This document shows, piece after piece, positions 34,947-44,332 of a stretch of 64,000 nt of DNA. How positions within the stretch are numbered: position 1 is the stretch's first letter; the number at the start of each line of letters is the position of its first letter. The stretch covers positions 109,715 to 173,714 of the forward strand of contig NZ_JAIELN010000011.1 in assembly GCF_019753045.1 (NCBI RefSeq), given 5' to 3'. The position numbers were made by a program, and so were the translations under genes. The DNA is from Hyphomicrobium sp. GTDB taxonomy: Bacteria > Pseudomonadota > Alphaproteobacteria > Rhizobiales > Hyphomicrobiaceae. The notes beneath the pieces are model-generated. The model did not search any database. It saw nothing but the letters and a program-made list of their open reading frames with translations, and was not told the DNA's origin.

Positions 34947-36536
34947 CTATTCCGCCGCGACGCTCGGATGTCCAACCGGGCTCGCTTTCAACACATCGGA
35001 ATCGACGTATGGCGCGAACTTCGCGAAATTGTCGTGGAACATCTGCGCGAGTTTCGCTGTCATCGCATCGTAGGCTTGCGGATCGGCCCACGTCTCACGC
35101 GGGGTCAACAATTTCGGATCGACTCCTGCGACGGCGACGGGTACCGCGAAGCCGAAGACGGGATCGGTCCGCATCGGCTGATTCTTGAGATCACCGGCAA
35201 GAGCCGCCTCGAGAAGCGCGCGCGTAACTTTGATCGGAATGCGCGTCCCCTCGCCATACTTGCCGCCCGTCCAGCCCGTGTTGACGAGCCAGCAATCGAC
35301 GCCATGCTGCGCGATGAGGTTTCGCAGAAGGTTGCCGTAAACGCGGGGATGACGCGGCATGAACGGCGCGCCGAAGCAGGTGGAAAATGTCGGCTGCGGT
35401 TCGGGGCCCATGCCCTTCTCCGTTCCGGCGACTTTCGCCGTGAAACCCGAAAGAAAATGGTACATCGCCTGGCTCGGCGTCAGCTTCGCAATCGGCGGCA
35501 GGACTCCGAAAGCGTCCGCCGTCAGCATCACGATGTTCTTGGGATGACCCGCGGTGCCGGTCGCGCTCGCGTTGGCAATCGCGTCGAGCGGATAGGCGGA
35601 GCGGGCATTCTCCGCGAGCCTATTGTCGTCGAAGTTTGGAACGCGCGACACGGGATCGATGACGACGTTCTCGAGCACCGTCGCGAAGCGGTTCGAGGCG
35701 GCCCAGATCTGCGGCTCAGCCGACTTCGACAAGCGGATCGTCTTCGCGTAGCACCCGCCCTCGAAATTGAAGATGCCGTTGTCGGACCAGCCATGCTCGT
35801 CGTCGCCGAGAAGTTCGCGCGAAGCATCCGCTGAAAGCGTCGTCTTGCCGGTTCCCGAAAGACCGAAAAAGACAGCCGAGCTTCCGTCCTTGCCGACATT
35901 CGCCGAGCAGTGCATGGGCATGACGTTCTTGCCCGGCAAAATATAGTTCAGGAACGAGAACACGCTTTTTTTGATCTCGCCCGCGTAGCTCGTGCCGCCG
36001 ATGAGCACGATGCGCTTCGTGAAGTTGCACGCGATGACCGTCTCGGAGCGCGTCCCGTGGTAGAGCGGCGCAGCGCGGAAGCTCGGCAGATCGACGACTG
36101 TGAATTCGGGAGCAAAGCCTTCGAGTTCGCTTGGCTCGGGCCGGCGAAGAAGATTGCGAATGAAGAGCGACTGCCAGGCATGCTCTGTCACGACACGCGT
36201 TTTGAGCTGGTGGCTCTTTTCCGCACCCGCAAAAAGGTCTTGGACGAAAAGCTCCTTGTGCCGCGCAAAGCTGATGAAGTCGGCGAGCAGACGGTCGAAC
36301 TCCTCTTCCGTCATGCCGCGGGCATTGTCCCACCAGATCGCGCCTTCGGTTTCCGCGTCGCGAACGATGTATTTGTCTTGGACCGAACGGCCGGTGTGCT
36401 GACCCGTCTCGACGACGAACGCGCCACTCGCGGCGAGCTTTCCTTCGCCTCGGCGGATGCCGTACTCGACGAGTTCCGCCTCTAGAAGATTACGGCGCAC
36501 GCGCTGCGAACTTAACGTCGGGAACAGTTCAGCCAT
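34947..36536 (-). CDS. pckA: Phosphoenolpyruvate carboxykinase (ATP)
   Basis: Gluconeogenic enzyme converting oxaloacetate and ATP to PEP, CO2 and ADP; about 529 residues. The kinase-1a motif is '[28 protein letters not shown]', and 'RSAYPLDAI' and '[12 protein letters not shown]' are family signatures. GGGG lies at suitable distance before ATG 36536; a frame up to 36572 exists. In rhizobia pckA borders chvI-chvG, as here. A perfect 19-bp palindrome between pckA and chvI may control it. Confidence 0.95.
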   Translation of the reverse strand: MAELFPTLSSQRVRRNLLEAELVEYGIRRGEGKLAASGAFVVETGQHTGRSVQDKYIVRDAETEGAIWWDNARGMTEEEFDRLLADFISFARHKELFVQDLFAGAEKSHQLKTRVVTEHAWQSLFIRNLLRRPEPSELEGFAPEFTVVDLPSFRAAPLYHGTRSETVIACNFTKRIVLIGGTSYAGEIKKSVFSFLNYILPGKNVMPMHCSANVGKDGSSAVFFGLSGTGKTTLSADASRELLGDDEHGWSDNGIFNFEGGCYAKTIRLSKSAEPQIWAASNRFATVLENVVIDPVSRVPNFDDNRLAENARSAYPLDAIANASATGTAGHPKNIVMLTADAFGVLPPIAKLTPSQAMYHFLSGFTAKVAGTEKGMGPEPQPTFSTCFGAPFMPRHPRVYGNLLRNLIAQHGVDCWLVNTGWTGGKYGEGTRIPIKVTRALLEAALAGDLKNQPMRTDPVFGFAVPVAVAGVDPKLLTPRETWADPQAYDAMTAKLAQMFHDNFAKFAPYVDSDVLKASPVGHPSVAAE

Positions 36537-36572
36537 CGATATCAGCCCCATAAAAATAGACGCTGCGCGCAT

Positions 36573-36994
36573 CTAAGTTTTCAGCGCCTGCGAAACAACG
36601 TCTGGTCAGTCATTTTGTGCCGCACAAAAGAGAATCATTGGGCCCAAATGACGCTGGTGGCGAAGGGCCTAGCATAAAGTGGGGCCATTTGGTGGCCGAA
36701 CGCTAATGCCACACGAAAAAACCGGTAACATTATGTTACCGTTTGAATATTTCGAGATTCGTCTTTACGCAGAGGATGGGCGCAACAATCCCGGCAAACA
36801 AGCGGATTTTGGAAGTTGTGACCACACAAATTGCCCTGTTCGCTTGCCGTTGAGGGCGTGGTCGCCTATTCAGGGGCCATTCAGCCTCCGGCGTCCATTG
36901 GACGGGGCGCCACAATTGGTACACCATGCCGCCATAAGCGCCTAATGCTGGCGCGGTGCACATCCGCTGCGGCCGAGGGGCACAAGAGGAACAG
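36573..36994. other. pckA-chvI intergenic region
   Basis: About 420 bases between divergent pckA and chvI without a supported gene. An 88-codon frame across it has no family features and unusual composition. The notable content is the perfect palindrome at 36723-36741. Promoters for both genes must lie here, but I could not pick clear -35/-10 pairs. Confidence 0.4.
36723..36741. promoter_or_regulatory. Perfect 19-bp palindrome, candidate operator
   Basis: CGGTAACAT-T-ATGTTACCG is an exact 9-1-9 inverted repeat. It is some 190 bases upstream of pckA and about 254 bases upstream of chvI. Symmetric odd-length repeats of this kind are typical binding sites of dimeric repressors. The protein that binds it cannot be named. 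Confidence 0.6.
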
Positions 36995-37699
36995 ATGAAG
37001 GAAAAGAGCACCATAGCGCTCGTCGATGATGAGCGGAACATCCTGACCTCCCTGCGGATGGCCCTGGAGGCCGAGGGCTATAAGGTCCGAACCTATGGAG
37101 ACGGGGTCTCGGCGCTCGAAGCGCTGACGGAAGAACCGGCCGATCTCGGGATATTCGACATCAAGATGCCGCGCATGGACGGAATGGAGCTTCTCCGCCG
37201 CGTCCGTCAGCAGTCGGCGATGCCGGTCATCTTTCTGACGTCGAAGGATGAGGAAATCGACGAGCTTTTCGGCCTCAAGATGGGGGCCGACGATTATATA
37301 GCCAAGCCGTTTTCGCAGCGGCTCATCGTCGAACGCGTCAAAGCTGTTTTGCGCCGTGTTGCGCCCAAGGACGGCACGACAACGGAAGACGAAGCCAAGC
37401 GCGTGCTCGAAAGAGGCAAGTTGAAGCTCGATCCCGAGCGTCACACCTGCCACTGGGATAACCGGGGTGTCACGTTGACGGTGACGGAGTTCCTGATCTT
37501 GCAGGCGCTGGCGACACGGCCGGGCGTCGTCAAGACGCGCGACGCCCTGATGGATGCAGCGTACGACGATCAGGTCTATGTGGATGACCGCACGATCGAC
37601 AGCCACATCAAGCGCTTGCGCAAGAAGTTCAAGCAGGTCGATGACGATTTTGACGTGATCGAAACACTTTATGGCGTCGGCTATCGCTTCAAAGAGTAA
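36995..37699 (+). CDS. chvI: Response regulator ChvI
   Basis: OmpR-family regulator of about 234 residues. Receiver domain with Asp-Asp at residues 11-12, phospho-acceptor Asp55 in '[12 protein letters not shown]' and '[11 protein letters not shown]'. The winged-helix DNA-binding domain ends '[14 protein letters not shown]' and '[13 protein letters not shown]', a ChvI-like end. With ChvG it forms the two-component system that controls envelope, exopolysaccharide and acid responses in rhizobia. ATG 36995 has AGAGGA upstream; an in-frame start at 36956 would add 13 residues. The sensor gene chvG follows by 26 bases. Confidence 0.93.
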   Translation: MKEKSTIALVDDERNILTSLRMALEAEGYKVRTYGDGVSALEALTEEPADLGIFDIKMPRMDGMELLRRVRQQSAMPVIFLTSKDEEIDELFGLKMGADDYIAKPFSQRLIVERVKAVLRRVAPKDGTTTEDEAKRVLERGKLKLDPERHTCHWDNRGVTLTVTEFLILQALATRPGVVKTRDALMDAAYDDQVYVDDRTIDSHIKRLRKKFKQVDDDFDVIETLYGVGYRFKE

Positions 37700-37725
37700 G
37701 CGGCCGATCAGCCACCGGGGACGGG

Positions 37726-39573
37726 ATGGCGCTCGACAGCAATGACATTGCAGCGGCCGCAGCGCTGAGAAGCGCTGCGGACGTCTCCGCGCCTTCCATA
37801 GGCGTGAAGAAGCCGAAATTTGATTTCCGTGCCGCGGCCGCAAAAGCGAGCGCCGCGACAGGCCGCTGGCTGTCGCAAAGCTTCATCGGCCGCGTCATCG
37901 GAAAAAACCTCCGGCGGCGCATTCTTCTGGCGAACGTCTTGGGGCTCGCCGGCCTGCTCTTTGCGATGCTCTATCTGAGCCTCCATCACGGCTGGCTGCT
38001 CGACGCGAAAGTCGACGTCGTAAAAACGGTGTCGCGCATCACGTCGGAGGCGATTGCATATCGGGCGGTCAACGAGCGCGCGATTTTCGATCCGAACCGG
38101 ATTCCCGAGAAAACGATGGCAAGGGCCCAGCGCGACGATGCGTTCGCCGCGCTCGAATTGCCCATCGATCCGCATCAGGCTGCGATTATCCTGAAAAAGC
38201 TTGTGGGCCCTGCGAACCTCAAAGCGCGCATCTATTCCGCCAAGGGAACGTTGATCCTCAACGGCGAGACACTCTTTTCGAACGACGACCCGACCGCCGA
38301 AACCGTCACGGTCGCCGCAGACGAACCCGCCCCACGCCTCAAGAATTTTTGGACCCGGCTCCACTATTGGGTGATCAATAAGGAGCTCAAGGTCTATCGC
38401 GAGCTTGGAACGGCCAACGGGTTTCTCTACCCGGAAGTGCAGCGCGCCGCGCAGAATGGCGTTGAAACCCCCATTTTGCTGCTCAACCGGCACGGCCAGC
38501 AAATCGTGTCGATGGCGGAGCCCATCAAACGCGGCAATAAAATTCTGGGCGTCCTCCTCCTGTCGACAAATCCCGGCGATATCGACGACGTCCTTTGGGA
38601 CGAACGTTGGCTGATCCTGCAGATCGCGGCGATGGCGCTGCTGGTCGCGATCGGCAGCTCGCTTGTTCTCGAGAGAACCGTTGCAGGGCCGATGCGTCGC
38701 CTGTCGGAAGCAGCCAACCGCGTGACGCAGAATATTTCCGCCCGCGAACAGCTGCCGGATCTCACGGAACGCCGCGACGAGGTCGGGCAGACGGGCCGTG
38801 CATTCGTCGCGATGACGAACGCACTTTATCGGCGCATCGAAGCCAGCGAGAAATTTGCGGCCGACGTCGCCCATGAATTGAAAAATCCTCTGGCGGCTGC
38901 ACGGTCGACCGCCGAGGCCCTCGCCTACGCGCGATCCGACGCCGACCGCACCGAGCTCGTGCAAGAGATCCAGACCGAGTTGAAGCGCCTCAACCGGCTG
39001 ATCAACGACATTTCAAGCACATCGCGTCTCGATGCGGAACTCGCCCGCCAGGAAATGCAGGCCGTCGATGTCCGCACCGTGTTGGACAGCGTCAACGGTC
39101 TTTTCTCGGAGATGCTTGCGGACGACACGCGCAGCATCCGCCTCATCGTCGAGCCCGGAACCGCCGCAGCCTACACGGTGCGCGGCAACGACGGGCGCCT
39201 CGGCCAGGTCTTCACAAATCTCATCGACAATGCCTTGTCGTTCTCCCCCGAAGGCGGAACCGTCACGGTTCGCGCCAAACTGAACGACAGAAAGATCGAA
39301 GTATCGGTCGAGGACGAGGGACCAGGCATCCCGCCGGATAAGCTTGCCCAGATCTTCGACAGGTTTTACAGCGACCGCCCGCAGACCGACGCCAAACGCG
39401 GAAAGAACTCGGGGCTCGGCCTATCGATTTCCCGCGAAATCGTCGTCAGCCATAACGGTGAGATTTTCGCAGAGAACCGTGGATCAAGCGGCGTGCAGGC
39501 GCCAAGGGGCGCTCGCTTTACCGTCCGTCTGCCGCTGGCGACAGTAGGACCGGGACTTGTCTGGAGAAGTTGA
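37726..39573 (+). CDS. chvG: Sensor histidine kinase ChvG
   Basis: Membrane kinase of 615 residues. A cytosolic N-terminal tail and TM1 precede a periplasmic sensor domain, TM2 near residues 295-315, a HAMP domain, phospho-acceptor His383 in 'DVAHELKNPLAAARSTAEAL', and a catalytic domain with 'NLIDNALSFS', 'DEGPGI' and 'NSGLGLSISREIV'. In rhizobia the partner ExoR holds this kinase inactive; no exoR gene is in the window. It overlaps the next gene, a short HPr kinase, by 17 bases. Confidence 0.92.
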   Translation: MALDSNDIAAAAALRSAADVSAPSIGVKKPKFDFRAAAAKASAATGRWLSQSFIGRVIGKNLRRRILLANVLGLAGLLFAMLYLSLHHGWLLDAKVDVVKTVSRITSEAIAYRAVNERAIFDPNRIPEKTMARAQRDDAFAALELPIDPHQAAIILKKLVGPANLKARIYSAKGTLILNGETLFSNDDPTAETVTVAADEPAPRLKNFWTRLHYWVINKELKVYRELGTANGFLYPEVQRAAQNGVETPILLLNRHGQQIVSMAEPIKRGNKILGVLLLSTNPGDIDDVLWDERWLILQIAAMALLVAIGSSLVLERTVAGPMRRLSEAANRVTQNISAREQLPDLTERRDEVGQTGRAFVAMTNALYRRIEASEKFAADVAHELKNPLAAARSTAEALAYARSDADRTELVQEIQTELKRLNRLINDISSTSRLDAELARQEMQAVDVRTVLDSVNGLFSEMLADDTRSIRLIVEPGTAAAYTVRGNDGRLGQVFTNLIDNALSFSPEGGTVTVRAKLNDRKIEVSVEDEGPGIPPDKLAQIFDRFYSDRPQTDAKRGKNSGLGLSISREIVVSHNGEIFAENRGSSGVQAPRGARFTVRLPLATVGPGLVWRS

Positions 39574-40033
39574 GCGCGTCCACGCGACCGCAATCGCCGT
39601 TGGCGGCCGTGTGGCTTTGATCCGCGGAGCTTCGGGTTCCGGCAAGTCCGACCTTGCATTCCGGTGCCTGGGTCTCCCGCTGTCTCCGATCGTTCGCGAC
39701 AAGGTCCTGCTGGTCTCGGACGACCAAGTCGTATTGAAGCAGGAAGGCGCCTTTCTGCACGCAAGCGCCCCGGCTCAGTTGCGCGGCAAGCTTGAAGTGC
39801 GCGGCATTGGCATCCTTGAGGTTGATGCCGTAGGCGAAGGGAACGTCGTTCTCGTTGTCGATCTCGTCCGCGACAGCGCGATCGAAAGGTTTCCAGACCC
39901 CTGGCAGTTTGCCCATATTCTAAACTTGGACGTACCGCTTATCAGGTTATCGCCCTTTGAGAGCTCAAGCCCCTTGAAACTTGTAGCAGCCATCGACATG
40001 GCCCCTCAGCCACGTGTGCGACCAAAGGCCTGA
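39557..40033 (+). CDS. hprK: Short HPr kinase/phosphorylase
   Basis: Alphaproteobacterial short HprK of 158 residues, lacking the N-terminal domain of the Gram-positive enzyme. Walker A 'GASGSGKSD' (residues 24-32) and 'VSDDQVVLKQ' are present, as is the 'GKLEVRGIGILEVD' signature. It phosphorylates HPr on a serine and links the nitrogen-type phosphotransferase system to ChvG/ChvI in related bacteria. TTG 39557 lies inside the end of chvG, so translation may be coupled. The EIIA and HPr genes follow. Confidence 0.85.
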   Translation: MSGEVERVHATAIAVGGRVALIRGASGSGKSDLAFRCLGLPLSPIVRDKVLLVSDDQVVLKQEGAFLHASAPAQLRGKLEVRGIGILEVDAVGEGNVVLVVDLVRDSAIERFPDPWQFAHILNLDVPLIRLSPFESSSPLKLVAAIDMAPQPRVRPKA

Positions 40034-40140
40034 ATGAGGTCCAGAAACTTCTTGCGCCCGCACCAAACACTTGCCAATTTCCGCGCCATACGGCGGCGAA
40101 ACACGAATTTGCCGCACGAGAATGAAATGGCCCGTCGCTC

Positions 40141-40542
40141 ATGATCGGACTTGTCATCGTCACGCATGGCGGGCTTGCGCAAGAATTTCGCAACGCGCTC
40201 GAGCACGTCGTCGGCAAACAGCAGTCGCTGGAAACGATCGCCATCGGCCCAGACGACGATATGGAAGCGAGACGCATGGAAATTTTAAGCGCGGTCCAGC
40301 GAGTGGATAACGGCAAAGGCGTAATCGTTTTGACGGACATGTTCGGCGGAACACCTTCCAACCTGGCCATCTCGGTTATGGACGAGACGAAGGCGGAAGT
40401 GATCGCTGGTATCAGCCTTCCCATTCTGGTGAAGCTTGCCAGCATTCGCGGCGACACGCCGCTCGAACAAGCTGTCATCATGGCGCGCGACGCCGGCAAG
40501 AAATATATCAAGGTCGCAAGCCAAGAGCTTTCCGGCGGCTGA
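40141..40542 (+). CDS. PTS system mannose-type EIIA (ManX-like)
   Basis: Phosphotransferase EIIA domain protein of 133 residues. The phospho-acceptor His9 lies in 'IVTHGGLAQEF', and 'VLTDMFGGTPSNLAISVM' is characteristic of EIIA(Man). With no EIIB/EIIC sugar permease here, it is likely regulatory, receiving phosphate from HPr, as in other Hyphomicrobiales. A gap of nine bases precedes the HPr gene. Confidence 0.9.
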   Translation: MIGLVIVTHGGLAQEFRNALEHVVGKQQSLETIAIGPDDDMEARRMEILSAVQRVDNGKGVIVLTDMFGGTPSNLAISVMDETKAEVIAGISLPILVKLASIRGDTPLEQAVIMARDAGKKYIKVASQELSGG

Positions 40543-40551
40543 GAACAAACA

Positions 40552-40857
40552 ATGCCTGAACTGGTCAACAGTCTGAAACCGGAAGCAATAGTCATCATCC
40601 GCAATGTCAAAGGCCTGCACGCACGGGCCTCGGCGAAGTTCGTCAAATGCGCGGAAAGCTACGAAGCGCACGTCACGGTCACGCACCACGGCAATTCCGT
40701 CGGCGGAACATCAATCATGGGGCTGATGATGCTCGCCGCGGGTCCTGGATCCGAGCTCCATATCGTAGCCGAAGGCCCGCAGGGTCCCGAAGCACTCCAA
40801 GCTCTCGTCCGATTGGTCGAAGCGGGCTTCGACGAAGAGTGCGTCGGCGACGCCTGA
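40552..40857 (+). CDS. HPr family phosphocarrier protein
   Basis: HPr-like protein of 101 residues. His23 in 'VKGLHARASAKFVK' is the EI phosphorylation site, and 'GGTSIMGLMMLAAGPGSEL' contains the Ser that HprK would phosphorylate (the Ser-Ile-Met segment). It completes the hprK-EIIA-HPr group, which is usually followed directly by ahcY in this order. Here a TadG-like gene on the other strand intervenes. Confidence 0.92.
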   Translation: MPELVNSLKPEAIVIIRNVKGLHARASAKFVKCAESYEAHVTVTHHGNSVGGTSIMGLMMLAAGPGSELHIVAEGPQGPEALQALVRLVEAGFDEECVGDA

Positions 40858-40931
40858 TCTCATTCCCTCGAAGACTTCGCACTCGGCGGCGGCTCCCCAC
40901 AGGAGAGTCGCCGAGTGCAATCAAAAACCCA

Positions 40932-42359
40932 TCACTGAGCCAGATAAAGCGTCGAGATTTTCAGCGCGATATCGCGGAACGCTGCCTTGAGGGCATCGCC
41001 GGTCGTCGAGTTGTAGAAGTGATTAGCGTCGGTCGCGCAGTTCTTGAGGGTATTGACAGCAAGCTGACTGTTCCCGAGTTGAAAGCCCACCGTGTAGACT
41101 TCAATTCCCTGCGCTTTCATCTGCGTGCATAAAGCGCTAGCCTGCGCGGAAGAACAGCCATTCGTGGCATCGGGGCAACTCGGATTAAGTGGCGGGGTAT
41201 CGACGTAGTTAACACTGTAGCCGTTGCCGTTGTACTGAGTGTTGAAAACACCATCCGTCATAAGCACGGCGATCTTTTTCAGCTTGTCCGTTCCATAGGC
41301 TGCGGGCACGGCATCGGCCGCCACTAAATTCCAAATTGACTTCCATTTGGGAGACAGCATGTACCAGGCCCATGCAGTCCCCAAGTGACCTGCCGTACCG
41401 CCGTATGTCGTAAGCCCGGAAATTTTTGTCAGCAACGCGGATGTATCGCTTGTCAACGGCAGAAGCTCGGAACTCGCGTTTGATAGATCGCACGTCGCGG
41501 TGAGCGAAGACTTGTTCTTCGAGTTGTCCACCATGAAATACGCATTAGCTGCCGGAGCAGCGTCCGTCGCCTTCTGTGCACCCGTTCGCTCCACGACACA
41601 GGGCTTTGACGTACTGCTTGTCAAACTCTGAACTTTCGTGAAAATTTTAGTCGGCAAACGAACATCCGCCGCAAACGGCACGATCGCGATTTTCGACGTG
41701 TATTTGCTCTGATCTTTCCAGACCACGATGTTCACGAGATCGCTCGCGGCTGATTTGAGATCCGTCAATTTCTGACCGGCCATCGACCCCGTGACGTCGA
41801 GCATCATGCTGACTTCGAGGTTGAGTTCCGCGTTGCCGCCAACCGCAAGAACAGCCTTCGCGTAATCGGACCCGTCGGCATGGAGAAGCGGCAAGGTTTT
41901 CACGCCGGCCACACTCATGAACGGGGTCGAGATCTGGGCGTTGCCGTTCGAAATAACTGCCGTTCCGTTGTCGGTGACGGCAAAGTTGATGGTGTCGGAG
42001 TTGGAAACGAGCGAGAGGCGGCTTTCGACGGCCTGCTTATAGAACGCCTGCGCCACCTTGATCGCGGCAGCTTGATCGCCGCCGTTGGTCTGAAGTGCAC
42101 GAGCCCCGGCCAGCACCGCTGCGTCTGTCGCTTCGAGCGTCTGATTGCGCGCGTTGACGAGCCGACCATAATCCACGGCCAACCCAATCAACATGACGAG
42201 GACGAGCGTCATGAGACCGAAAAGGATCGCGACGTCGCCCCGCGAATCGGCGGCGAACCGGTAAAAAGCCGTCCTCCCGCTCGGACGCTCCGCTGGGACA
42301 TCCCCTGCCTTCCAGTAACCGCACAGCGCACGCCGCAGCGAAAAAGACGCGAACTTCAT
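40932..42359 (-). CDS. TadG-like pilus assembly protein with von Willebrand A domain
   Basis: Protein of 475 residues. A single hydrophobic helix at residues 43-62 belongs to the TadE/TadG anchor ('GDVAILFGLMTLVLVMLIGLAVDYGRLV'), followed by the 'RNQTLEATDAAVLAGARAL' helix typical of TadG. A VWA domain follows with metal site Asp-x-Thr-Gly-Ser at 188-192 ('LDVTGSMAG'). TadG-type proteins act in Tad pilus assembly or anchoring. This copy is 37 kb from the cpaA-pilin-TadE cluster and sits opposite to HPr and ahcY, so it may serve the same pilus or a separate role. Confidence 0.85.
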   Translation of the reverse strand: MKFASFSLRRALCGYWKAGDVPAERPSGRTAFYRFAADSRGDVAILFGLMTLVLVMLIGLAVDYGRLVNARNQTLEATDAAVLAGARALQTNGGDQAAAIKVAQAFYKQAVESRLSLVSNSDTINFAVTDNGTAVISNGNAQISTPFMSVAGVKTLPLLHADGSDYAKAVLAVGGNAELNLEVSMMLDVTGSMAGQKLTDLKSAASDLVNIVVWKDQSKYTSKIAIVPFAADVRLPTKIFTKVQSLTSSTSKPCVVERTGAQKATDAAPAANAYFMVDNSKNKSSLTATCDLSNASSELLPLTSDTSALLTKISGLTTYGGTAGHLGTAWAWYMLSPKWKSIWNLVAADAVPAAYGTDKLKKIAVLMTDGVFNTQYNGNGYSVNYVDTPPLNPSCPDATNGCSSAQASALCTQMKAQGIEVYTVGFQLGNSQLAVNTLKNCATDANHFYNSTTGDALKAAFRDIALKISTLYLAQ

Positions 42360-42718
42360 CGACCGACTCCGGTGAATACTTTGAGGTCACCCTGCGGCCC
42401 TGTTGATTTATGTCGAATTAATGAGATATTCCGACTTGTTATTGAGATTAACGGGACATTTACTTCAAAAAATTGATTTGAGATAAACTGTATGCTTTGA
42501 ATTTACTTTTCATTCACACACGAGATCCCGCCGCCGCCGCGCCCATATCGAAGTTGAGCAGGACATAAAGACTTGCTTATATGTTATTGCGTGAGGGGCC
42601 CGAGTTCGATATAGCAACGCGCAACGACAGTTTGCGCGGCCTGACAGGCCAAAGCGTGCATGTTCACGCACCACGCAACCCTCCGCATTGCAGGCGCATC
42701 CATGAGGAAAAGAGCCCT
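42360..42718. other. tadG-ahcY intergenic region
   Basis: About 360 bases without a gene. The left half (42410-42510) is AT-rich and should contain the promoter of the leftward TadG-like gene. The right half is the leader of ahcY with three hairpins between 42618 and 42669. Confidence 0.45.
42618..42669 (+). promoter_or_regulatory. Three-hairpin leader upstream of ahcY, candidate RNA regulator
   Basis: Three consecutive inverted repeats: CGCGCAA with TTGCGCG (42618-42624 and 42632-42638), GGCCT with AGGCC (42638-42642 and 42646-42650), and GCGTG with CACGC (42654-42658 and 42665-42669). They lie 50-100 bases before the ahcY start. SAM- or SAH-responsive riboswitches can precede such genes, but I do not recognise a known consensus here. 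Confidence 0.35.
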
Positions 42719-44128
42719 ATGAGCACGAAATTCACGGATTACATCGTCAAGGACCTCGGCCTCGCCGACTGGGGGCGCAAGGAAATTGCCATCGCTGAGA
42801 CCGAGATGCCGGGCCTCATGGCGACCCGCGAGGAATACGGCTCTTCCAAGCCTCTGAAGGGCGCGCGCATCGCCGGCTCGTTGCACATGACGATCCAAAC
42901 CGCCGTCCTGATCGAGACGCTGGCAGCCCTCGGCGCCGACATTCGGTGGGTCTCGTGCAACATCTACTCGACCCAAGACCACGCCGCGGCAGCCATCGCA
43001 GCTGCCGGCATTCCGGTATTCGCGTGGAAGGGTGAAACCCTCACGGACTACTGGGACTACACACGCAAGCTCTTCGAGTGGGGCGACGGCGGCATGCCGA
43101 ACCTGATCCTCGATGACGGCGGCGACGCGACGATGTTCGTGCACCTCGGACTGCGCGCAGAGAACGGCGACACCGCCTTCCTCGATAAGCCCGGCTCGGA
43201 AGAAGAAGAGGTGTTCTTCGCCCTTCTCAAGAAGACGCTGGCCGAGAAGCCCAAAGGCTGGTTTGCGTCGCTCGCCAAATCCATCAAGGGCGTGTCGGAA
43301 GAAACGACGACCGGAGTTCACCGCCTTTATGAAATGCAGAAGAGCGGCAAGCTCCTCTTCCCGGCAATCAACGTCAACGACTCGGTCACGAAGTCGAAGT
43401 TCGACAACCTCTACGGCTGCCGCGAAAGCCTCGTCGACGGTATCCGCCGCGGCACCGACGTGATGATGGCCGGCAAGGTTGCGATGGTCGCGGGCTTCGG
43501 TGACGTCGGCAAGGGGTCGGCTGCGTCTCTGCGCAACGCCGGCTGCCGCGTCATGGTCTCCGAGATCGATCCGATCTGCGCACTGCAGGCCGCGATGGAA
43601 GGCTACGAAGTCGTGACGATGGAAGACGCGGTTCCGCGCGCCGACATCTTCGTGACGGCAACGGGCAACAAGGACATCATCACGATCGAACACATGCGGG
43701 GCATGAAGGACCGCGCGATCGTCTGCAACATCGGCCACTTCGACAACGAGATCCAGGTCGCCGGCCTCAAGAACCTGAAGTGGAACAACATCAAGCCGCA
43801 GGTTGACGAGATCGAATTCGCGGACGGCAAGCGCATCATCCTTCTCTCCGAAGGCCGCTTGGTGAACCTTGGCAACGCGATGGGTCACCCCTCGTTCGTC
43901 ATGTCCGCGTCGTTCACGAACCAGACGCTGGCGCAGATCGAGCTGCACATCAACCAAGGCAAGTACAAGAACGAGGTCTACACGTTGCCGAAGCACCTCG
44001 ACGAGAAGGTCGCAAGGCTCCACCTCTCCAAGATCGGCGCCAAGCTGACGAAGCTCAGCCCCGATCAGGCGTCCTACATCGGCGTCAAGACCGAAGGCCC
44101 CTTCAAGGCGGATCATTACCGCTACTAA
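42719..44128 (+). CDS. ahcY: Adenosylhomocysteinase
   Basis: Hydrolyses S-adenosylhomocysteine to adenosine and homocysteine, completing the methyl cycle; 469 residues, a normal length. '[26 protein letters not shown]' marks the N-terminus, the NAD-binding loop is '[15 protein letters not shown]', and the C-terminus '[13 protein letters not shown]' is complete. GAGGAAAAGAG precedes ATG 42719. The frame is open back to 42581, but those codons cover the leader hairpins and are not family-like. A terminator follows. Confidence 0.95.
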   Translation: MSTKFTDYIVKDLGLADWGRKEIAIAETEMPGLMATREEYGSSKPLKGARIAGSLHMTIQTAVLIETLAALGADIRWVSCNIYSTQDHAAAAIAAAGIPVFAWKGETLTDYWDYTRKLFEWGDGGMPNLILDDGGDATMFVHLGLRAENGDTAFLDKPGSEEEEVFFALLKKTLAEKPKGWFASLAKSIKGVSEETTTGVHRLYEMQKSGKLLFPAINVNDSVTKSKFDNLYGCRESLVDGIRRGTDVMMAGKVAMVAGFGDVGKGSAASLRNAGCRVMVSEIDPICALQAAMEGYEVVTMEDAVPRADIFVTATGNKDIITIEHMRGMKDRAIVCNIGHFDNEIQVAGLKNLKWNNIKPQVDEIEFADGKRIILLSEGRLVNLGNAMGHPSFVMSASFTNQTLAQIELHINQGKYKNEVYTLPKHLDEKVARLHLSKIGAKLTKLSPDQASYIGVKTEGPFKADHYRY

Positions 44129-44162
44129 TGGCCGAGTTCCGCTTAGCCGGACCGAAATTGCG

Positions 44163-44198
44163 CGGCGCCAGGGGAACACTCTGGCGCCGTTTCATTTT
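44163..44198 (+). terminator. Rho-independent terminator of ahcY
   Basis: A perfect 9-bp GC-rich stem (44163-44171 with 44181-44189) with a nine-base loop is followed by TTTCATTTT. It lies 35 bases after the ahcY stop codon. Confidence 0.8.
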
Positions 44199-44332
44199 GT
44201 GGCACCCGCAGCGGTAGCGGCGAGGGCCCCGGCACCCCATACTCGGGGTGATTCGTGCCGCAAGGCCCGGACTCCCATTAGCGTGCCCGCGCATGGTGTG
44301 CGGACCGCTTTCATGCCCTACAATGGAACTAA

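Noticed and set aside
36679..36945. 88-codon frame in the pckA-chvI gap
   Set aside because: No family, no good ribosome-binding site, and it covers the 19-bp palindrome, so it is better read as control DNA.
42584..44179. 531-codon open frame on the reverse strand of ahcY
   Set aside because: It lies wholly opposite a certain gene, has no recognisable domain, and long antisense frames arise from the GC-rich codon use here.
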